DNA of 64,000 nt, taken from the NCBI RefSeq assembly GCF_030463535.1, contig NC_132878.1:96415873-96479872 (forward strand). The letters are read 5' to 3'. Under the pieces are notes generated by a model. The model saw only the letters and a program-made list of their open reading frames with translations, was not told the origin of the DNA and ran no database searches. Positions 24,884-34,444 of this stretch are shown here, piece by piece. Numbering within the stretch: position 1 is the first letter of the stretch; the number at the start of each line of letters is the position of its first letter. A program made the position numbers and the translations under genes. Source of the DNA: Salminus brasiliensis. Taxonomy: Eukaryota; Chordata; Actinopteri; Characiformes; Bryconidae.

Positions 24884-27800
24884 GATTTTGCCATCTGGTT
24901 CCATTTACCATCACTGTATATGTATATATATATAAAAAAGAAATTCTGACTGTAAGTCTGTCAGTTTCTGTAAAATTTACCATTTCACACCAAACCCACT
25001 CTGATTATCTACGTCTGCAGCTGAAACACTGACCTGTGCAGAAATTCTAAAAAACTGGTGGAACTCCCCTATAAGGTCACCCAGGTCTGTTTGGGTGGGC
25101 GGGTTGTTTAGTTGAAGCTGACTGCCTGAGGAAACCCCTCCGGCGGTCGAGCTGGTGAGAATCTAGAGGTTCGAGGTGTTGGCTCTGAATTCTTCTTAAC
25201 TCGAGCTGCTGTCAGTCATCGTCATGAAGTCCTGCTGCATCAACGGCAAAGTGTTCGACTGGAACATCATCTCCAGGAGGAGCTGCTTCCGCGCCGGCGT
25301 TCGCTACTACGTTAGAGGTACTGAAGAATCATTCATAACAGATACTGAAGAATCATTCAAATTAGATACTGAAGAATCATTCAAATTAGATACTGAAGAA
25401 TCATTCAAATTAGATACTGAAGAATCATTCATAACAGATACTGAAGAATCATTCATAACAGATACTGAAGAATCATTCATAACAGATACTGAAGAATTGT
25501 TCATAACAGATACTGAAGAATCATTCAAATTAGATACTAAAGAATCATTCATAACAGATACTGAAGAATTTATAGCAGTTAATAAATAATTTATAGTAGA
25601 GACTGAATCATTTATAGCACATACAGACTGAATCGTTACTGAATCGTTCATAGTAAAACTACTATACAGCTACTAAAACAATTATAATATGAATGAATCA
25701 TTTATAGTAGATACAGAATCATTTATAATACATTCATGAATCAGTTTCTGAATCGTTCATAGTGAATACGGAATCATTCATAGCAGAAAATGACCTAAGC
25801 TGAAATATTAATTTGTAAGTGAATCACTAAAGGAAGCCTGTGGTTTAGCTTGTCTAAACTCAATAGCTAAGCTATTTATCTAAATCTAAATCTAAGCTAT
25901 TTATTTAGTTATTTATTATTTAAATACATATTTTAATAAATCTTCTAATAGATCTTCTAATTGGAGATAATTTATTGGAGATAACAGAAAAGCTCATTAT
26001 AACTTACATATTAAAAATGTGTAGTGGGTGTGTAAACCAGTAAAAAAACATTTTTCCAGTAAAACAAATTGTTGTTTGACACAGGGGTGCTTAGACTTTT
26101 GCATATGAGCGTACGTTATTTTAGTAATGTGGCCAAAATCTGATGTTCTTCTGGACGGGTCGCTGAACTATTTATAGCAGTTACTGAATCGTTCATAGTA
26201 AAACTACTATACAGCTACTAAAACAATTATAATATGAATGAATCATTTATAGTAGATACAGAATCATTCATAGTAGATTCTGAATAATTTCTAGCAGTTA
26301 CTAAATCATTTATAGTACAGACTGAATCATTTATAGTACATTCATGAATCATGTCTTTTAATGAATCATTTTTAGTTTATTTTTTTAGTATATTTATAAT
26401 AATTAGTTAAGAATATTTAGTAGATTCTAAATAATTTATACTAGTTACAAAAACATTCATAGTATATACAGGATCATTTATATCATTTATATATAATATA
26501 TGAATCATTTATAGCAGTTACTAAAACATTACTGATTCATTTCTAGTGGATATGGAATCATTCATAGTAGATACTGATTCATTTTTTAGCAGGTACTGGA
26601 TCATTCATAGTAGATACTGAATCATTTATAGCAGTTACTGAATCATTCATAGTAGATACTGAATCATTTATAGCAGTTACTGAATCATTCATAGTATATA
26701 CTGGTTCATTTATAGCAGTTACTAAAACAGTTATAATAATGAAACATTTTAGTAGATACAGAATTTGCAGCACCTCCAGTTACGTTAAAACGATTCCTGC
26801 CAAAGAAATACTTCAAATAATGAGCTTATTGTCTTGGATCATGGTGAAATTTGAAATGTCCTGTCATTTACACCCCTGACCTTATATTCTGGCTCCTGCA
26901 GGCCTGACCTGGGTGATAAGTGATGCGTGTGTTCTTGGGATCACTGTAGTACCCGACTCAGGAGTGTCTAGAACCTATTTGGGAGTTTTTTTGGTGCTTT
27001 AAAAGCTTAAATAACTCCCAGATCAGCTGATAATGATCTGTTTGTCCTGTTCAGGAATTGACTCTGAGGGTCACGCTGCCAACTTTGTGGAGACGGAGCA
27101 GATTGTTCAGTATAACGGTGGCAAGGCTTCATTTATACAGGCAAGTCTCTGAAAACCAAACCACTTATAACCTCCTTCATGAGTCATGAGTTTCCATACA
27201 AACGCTGTGCTAGACTGGATACAGTGCAGTAGGTTATGTTTGTATTGTGGAATACAGCAGCGTCTGTTAGCTTATTACACTGTTTTCCATCCGTTTACTT
27301 ATTCATCCATGCCATAGAGCAGGGCTGCCCTCAGGACAGACCCTCTGACCCAATGAGAGAAGACATTTTATGCTTAATATAATTTAATAGATAATTGTTT
27401 TCTAAAACTGCAGTTTAATGATAAAATATAGGTGTATAAAATCATTTGACATCTACCTGCATTCTTGTATTTTATCTTCTTGGCTTCTGACCTGCCATAA
27501 ATATTGCACTTTGTCCGCCCGAGACAAAACTGAATCATTTATAGCAGATATTGTATTATAATTGCAGTTGCAGAATCATTTCATAGTAGACACTGACTCA
27601 TTTACAGTAGATACTGAATCATTTGTAGCAGTTACTCAATCATTCATATTAGATACTGAATCATTTATAACACAATCAATCATGTATAGCATAAACATTT
27701 TCTTTTTAGTGGATACGGAATCATTCCTAGTAGATACTGATTCATTTTTTTAGCAGGTACTGTATTATTTCTAGTGGATACTGAATCATTTGTAGCAGTT

Positions 27801-30800
27801 ACTGAATCATTCATAGTATATACTGAATCATTTATATGATTAAATGAATCATTTATAGCAGTTACTGAATCATTCGTAGTATATATGGAATCATTTATAG
27901 CAGTTACTGAATCATTCATGCTAATTAATGAATCAGTTTTAGTAGATTCTGAACTATTTATAGCAGTTACTGAATCATTCATAGTAAATGCTGAATCATT
28001 TATAGCAGTTACTGAATCATTCATAGTAAACTACTATATAACTACTAACACTATTAGAATGAATGAATCATTTATAGTAGATATAATTTATAGCAGATAT
28101 TTTTTAATCATCTTTAGCAGTTAATGAAACATTTATAATAATTAATTAATCATTTTAGTAGATTCTGAACAATTTAAACCAGTTACTAAATTATTCATAG
28201 TATACAATGAGTCATTTATAGCAGTTACTGAATCATTCATAGTATATATTGAATCATTTATAGCAGTTACTGAATCATTCATAGTATATACTGAATCATT
28301 TATAGCAGTTACTAAAACAGTTACAATTACTTAATCATTTATAGTAGATACTGAATCATATGTAGTAGATTCTATAGCAGTTACTAAAGCATTTGTAATA
28401 TTAATGAATCATTTCTGGTTGATACAGAATCATTTATATCATTTAATGACTCATTACTGAATAACTGCTATAATAACTAGTATTAAAACTAAAACTGGGC
28501 TAAAATAAGCTCTGGGTTCTAGACGTTAACAGAGCTATTCTGAATTCTCTGTGTCTCTCCTGACCTTCTCTAGACTCGAGGCTCCATTCCTTTCTACTGG
28601 TCCCAAAGACCAAACCTCAAATACAAACCCAAACCTCAGATCAGCAAGTCGAGCCATCACGTAAGCTTCCTTCATTCATACATAACATTTTGTATAATAC
28701 CATGCATTCTTTTGTATATACATTCATCTGAGCACTTTATTAGGAACACCTGTGCACCTTTTCATTAATGCATAATGATCTAATCAGTATGAATATATAT
28801 ATATATATAATCTCAGTGATTTTGAGCGAGGTGAGATTTTCAGCCCAGCAGTCTTTAGAATTCCTCAGACTGGTAGAATACAAAAACTACATCCAGTGAG
28901 CAGCAGCTCCTCAGTTCTGCAGACGGAAACACCTTGTAGATGAGCGAGGTCTGCAGAGAACGGCTGCTCAGACTGGCTGGAGCTGACAGAAAGGCTACAG
29001 TAGCTCAGATCTCCACTCTGTACAACTGTGGAGAGCAGAGAAGCATCCCAGAGTGAACAGCGCCACCACCAACCCTGAGGAGGATACAGAGCTACAACAG
29101 CAGAAGAACCACGTCAGGTTTCACTTCTAGCAGCTAAGACCAGAAAGCTGAGGCTGCAGTGGATCAGCACAGCACAGCACAGGCTCACCAACACTGGACA
29201 GCCTGTGTAGCCTGGCCTGATGAGTCTGGATGTCTGCTGAGGATCAGCAGCATGAATCCATGGACCTGACCTGCCTTGTGTGAAAAGTCCAGGCTGATGG
29301 AGGAGAAGGAGGTGGTGGTGGTGTAATGGTGTGGGAGATGTTTTCTTGGCTCTCTTTGGGCCTTTTAACACCAATCACTCATCGTCGCTTGAGTGCCACA
29401 GACTGACTGAGCGAGTTGCTGACCATGTTCCTCCCTTCATGGCCGCAGTTCACCACCTTCCACCGACTACCTCCATCCATCATAGTTCTTCTGTTTATGC
29501 CCTTAGGAACTGAGGATGCTCTGAGAGCAGAAGGAGGCCCTACCCGGTGCTGGTGTAGTGTTCCTAATAAAGTGCTCTACAGTGACTACAGGATGACCTT
29601 TCTTTTTTTGTGTGGAATTTTATATGGTAACTTGGTGAGAATGCCACGTCTTCATGAACATCTGTCTCTTGTTCCTCACAGCTGGACGGTTTCCAGAGAC
29701 ATTTTGACTCTCAGATCATAACCTACGGCAAACAAGTCATTTTAAACTTGGTAAGTACTTCTCTCCACCTCGGCCTGTCCGCACTCAGACCGGGGAAGCA
29801 GGCGTGAACGGGGTGCCGTCATAGCCATAAGACATGGTCCTCCATTGTTGTTCGCTTAAGTGCTAACCATAAACAGCAAAAAGGGTCATCACCCTGGGGA
29901 ATTGGCGGGTTTGGTAATTGGTGGGTTCGGTAATTTGGGAACTGGGTAAGTGGCGGGTTTGGTAATTGGCGGGCTGGGTAATTGGGGAACTGGGTAAGTG
30001 GCGGGTTTAGTAATTGGCGGGCTGGGTAAGTGACGGGTTTGGTAATTGGCGAACTGGGTAAGTGGCGGGTTTGGTAATTGGGGAACTGGGTAAGTGACGG
30101 GTTTGGTAATTGGCGGGCTAGGTAATTGGGGCACTGGGTAAGTGACGGGTTTGGTAATTCGCGGGCTGTGTAATTGGGGAACTGGGTAAGTGGCGGGTTT
30201 AATAATTGGCAGGCTGGGTAAGTGACCGGTTTGGTAATTGGCGAACTGGGTAAGTGACGGGTTTGGTAATTGGCGGGCTGGGTAATTGGGGAACTGGGTA
30301 AGTGGCGGGTTTAGTAATTGGCGGGCTGGGTAATTGGCGGGCTGGGTAATTGGCGGGCTGGGTAATTGGGGAACTGGGTAAGTGACGGGTTTGGTAATTG
30401 GCGGGCTAGGTAATTGGGGAACTGGGTAAGTGACGGGTTTGGTAATTTGGCGGGTTCGGTAATTTGGGAACTGGGTAAGTGACGGGTTTGGTAATTGGCA
30501 GGCTGGGTAATTGACAGGCTGGATAATTGGTGATCCAAATTGGGGAGAAAATGGGTAAAAAATCATAAATAAATGTATTTTAAAAAGCAGTGTGGAACTG
30601 GTGTGGTTGGATCTTAGAGCTAACTTAGCAATTAGAATGCTGGCTAACTGGCCTACAGTAAACAGTGAAATGATCTGGTCTTCTAAACCGGTGGGGAGGA
30701 AGCGGTAGCGCTTATACCCTGCTAACATTAGCATTAGCATGGTTGTGTGTTGGGTATGCTAATCTGTGAGTGTGTGTGATTTGTTCAGATCAATCAGAAA

Positions 30801-31247
30801 GGCTCGGAAAAGCCTCTAGAGCTCGCCTTCGCCAAGATGGTGGAGAACCTCGGCAACGGCATGATCAAGTGAGTGACTCTCCAAAGGGGGGGTAGAAAGT
30901 GGAGGGTGGTGGCTAAGCTAATGCTAACGACGCTCTTACCCGGGCGGGGCAAAATGTGCTGCTCTCTGCAGGTACGTGGCCTTCGACTTCCACAAGGAGT
31001 GCAGTCGGATGAGATGGCACCGGCTGCAGATACTGGTGGACACGGTGGCTGATTTACAGGAGGAGTTTGGGTGAGTCCCTCATGAGTCGTTACAGGAGCG
31101 TCTTCCTCTCAGTCAGACCAAAAATAAACACACTCAGTTTCCTCATTTAGATTAACTCTGAAGCCACTGTGCAGAAGAAAACGTGTCCTCTCAGTAAAGC
31201 AAACTCAGCCCAGTGAGAGAGAGACAGGTGGAGAGAGACGGGTAAAT

Positions 31248-31278
<31 letters not shown>

Positions 31279-31580
31279 GACAGGTAAATCGAGAGAGAGA
31301 GGGAGACAGGTAAATAGAGATGGGGAGAGAGAGGGGGGGCAGGTAAATCGAGAGAGAGAGGGAGACAGGTAAATAGAGAGAGAGAGGGAGACAGGTAAAT
31401 AGAGAAAGAAAGAGAGAGGGAGACAGGTAAATAGAGAGAGAGAGAGAGACAGGTAAATAGAGAGAGAGAGAGAGGGAGACAGGTAAATAGAGAGAGAGAG
31501 AGACGGGTAAATAGAGAGAGAGAGGGGGGGGGGGACATGTAAATCGAGAGAGAGAGGGAGACAGGTAAATATATATTTAT

Positions 31581-31627
<47 letters not shown>

Positions 31628-31809
31628 CAGGTTAATAGAGATGGGGAGAGAGAGGGGGGGACAGGTAAATAGAGAGAGAAAGAGAGAGGGAGACAGGTAA
31701 ATAGAGAGAGAGAGGGGGGGGAGGTAAAGAGAGAGAGAGAGAGGGGGAGACAGGTAAATAGAGAGAGAGAGAGAGAGAGAGGGACAGGTAAATCGAGAGA
31801 GAGGGAGAC

Positions 31810-31857
<48 letters not shown>

Positions 31858-34398
31858 AGAGAGGGAGACAGGTTAATAGAGATGGGGAGAGAGAGGGGGG
31901 GAGACAGGTAAATAGAGATGGGGAGAGAGAGGGGGGGGCAGGTAAGTTGAGAGAGAGAGGGAGACAGGTTAATAGACATGGGGAGAGAGAGGGGGGGCAG
32001 GTAAATTGAGAGAGAGAGAGCGAGAGAGAGAGAGAGACAGGTAAATAGAGAGAGAGAGGGAGACAGGTAAATAGAGAGAGAGAGGGAGACAGGTAAATAG
32101 AGAGAGAGAGGGAGACAGGTAAATAGAGAGAGAGGGAGACAGGTAAATAGAGAGAGAGGGGGAGGTAAATAGAGAGAGAGAGAGGGAGGTAAATAGAGAG
32201 GGAGAGAGAGGGGGAGGTAAATAGAGAGAGAGAGAGAGGGGGGGTAAATAGAAAGAGAGAGAGAGAGGGGGGGGGTAAATAGAGAGAGAGAGAGAGAGAG
32301 GGGGGGGTAAATAGAGAGAGAGAGAGAGAGGGGGGGTAAATAGAAAGAGAGAGAGAGAGGGGGGGGTAAATAGAGAGAGAGAGAAAGAGAGAGAGAGAGG
32401 GGGAGGTAAATAGAGAGCGAGAGAGAGAGGGGGGGGGAGGTAAATAGAGAGAGAGACCCGGATCTTTTTTAAGATGAAGTGCCCGTTGTTGCCATAGAGA
32501 TTAAGAGGAATCCTGTGATGATGCTCTGTGTCTGTGCACAGGTACTTCCTGGTGGACGCAGACGGAACGGTCCAGGTGCAGCAGGAGGGGACGTTCCGCA
32601 GTAACTGCATGGACTGTCTGGACCGAACCAACGTGGTCCAGAGTCTGCTGGCCAGGCGATCGCTGCAGTCTCAGCTGGAGGTGAGGCCTCTGCCATGTTC
32701 ACATCATATCAGCACAGGCAACTAACAGTCCACCCCCCCCCATCTGATCTGTGATATACAGGAGTTACAGAAGTGGGCGGAGTCGGGTTTGGTGTTGTTG
32801 ATGTGGAGCTGAGACGTTTCAGTTCAGTAATGAAATAAAAATAAATCTATTGCTCTTTTTTTTCATTCAGAATCAGAATCAGAATCGGACTTTATTGGCC
32901 AAGTATGCTTATATACACATACAAGGAATTTGTTTTTGGTTGCAGTAGCTCACGGTGCACAATAACTGACATTACAGAAGTAACAAACACACCCAACCTT
33001 CACACAAACACACACACACACACACACAGTGACATACACGCACAGACACACCTGTAAACTTAACATGTGCAGAGTTGTATATTTAAAGTAAAGTGCTGAG
33101 TGCAGCAGTAAAGAACAGTGCCGTCTGGATTAAATAGATATAAATATGGAGAACAGAGGAGTCACTGCTGTTACTGCTGTTGCTACTATTTTTTCTATTT
33201 TTTAATGACTATTATTATTTTGTTGTTTTATGACTAGTATTGTGTATTCATGAATTTATTGATTTTGAATATTGAATATGTTGAGAATTATAATGTGGTA
33301 CTGGAAAAACATCACTGAATCCTGGCTGTTCTGGAGGCACAGAGTAGGTTGCTGGCTCTGTTTGAACAACAGCACAGCAGGAGTTATACATGGAGTCAGG
33401 AAAGGAGTTGTAATATCATTTATTAAAGGAGTTATAAATGGATTTGTATAATAATTTATAAAAGGAATTATTAATGGAGTTATAAATGGTTATAAATGGA
33501 GTGATAAAAGGATTTGTATAATAATTGATAAAATCAGTTCAATTAAAGGAGACTCCAGATGGTTAATGAGAATATCAGAACTAGAGCGGTGAGGCGAGGC
33601 GGAGAGTGAGGCGGAGAGTGAGGCGGGCAGTGAGGCGGGCAGTGAGGCGGGCAGTGAGGCGGACAGTGAGGCGGACAGTGAGGCGGGCAGTGAGGCCGGC
33701 AGTGAGACATTGCCCCAGTGCTGCCGTTTCTGCTCATCTCTCACTTTCTGCTGCTCTGCCCACAGAGAATGGGAGTCCTCCACGTTGGCCAGAGGATTGA
33801 AGATCAGACTGATTTTGAGAAGATCTACAAGAATGGTGAGAGCCTGTGGACACTGTTGGACCCACCTGGAACCCACCTGGAACCCACCTGGAACCCACCT
33901 GGCCCACGTTCCACCCATGTGAACCCCACGTCAGCATGTTGGCTGGGTGTTCTGAATGGGATCATATTGTGGTGTTTTTGGTGCCGACTGGAAATTTAGG
34001 GTTTAATTACCGTGGCGACGTAACGTCCCCGATCAACCAGTCCAACCCGACAGGGTTCTAGTTTATGGGCTGATGTTTCTGCCTAGATAAATTATATCTA
34101 GAACGTCTCTCATAGGATCTTTTTCTCTCTCTCTCTCTCTCTCTTCCTAGCCTGGGCTGACAACGCCAATGCCTGTGCCAAGCAGTACGCCGGTACAGGA
34201 GCGCTGAAGACCGATTTCACACGGTGAGTGTCCGTATGTCCCGCCAGGGCCTCGGCCATCAGCGTAAATGAGATGGTTGGGATGAAAACCTAGGATGACC
34301 CTTAGTGGATAAGACTGGACACTCGGACGGTCCTAAAACTGACGTAAACAATAAGCAAATTCATGTTATTTGAGTAAGTATGAGTAAATTATTTTATG

Positions 34399-34444
<46 letters not shown>

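Noticed and set aside
28731-29576. Calling the 19-bp-TIR element a specific superfamily
   Set aside because: The target duplication is not clear at the edges and no transposase motif is visible, so only a structural name is given.
29889-30740. 283-codon minus-strand frame rich in Pro-Asn-Tyr repeats
   Set aside because: It lies on a ~48-bp minisatellite antisense to sacm1l intron 11; composition is entirely repeat-derived.
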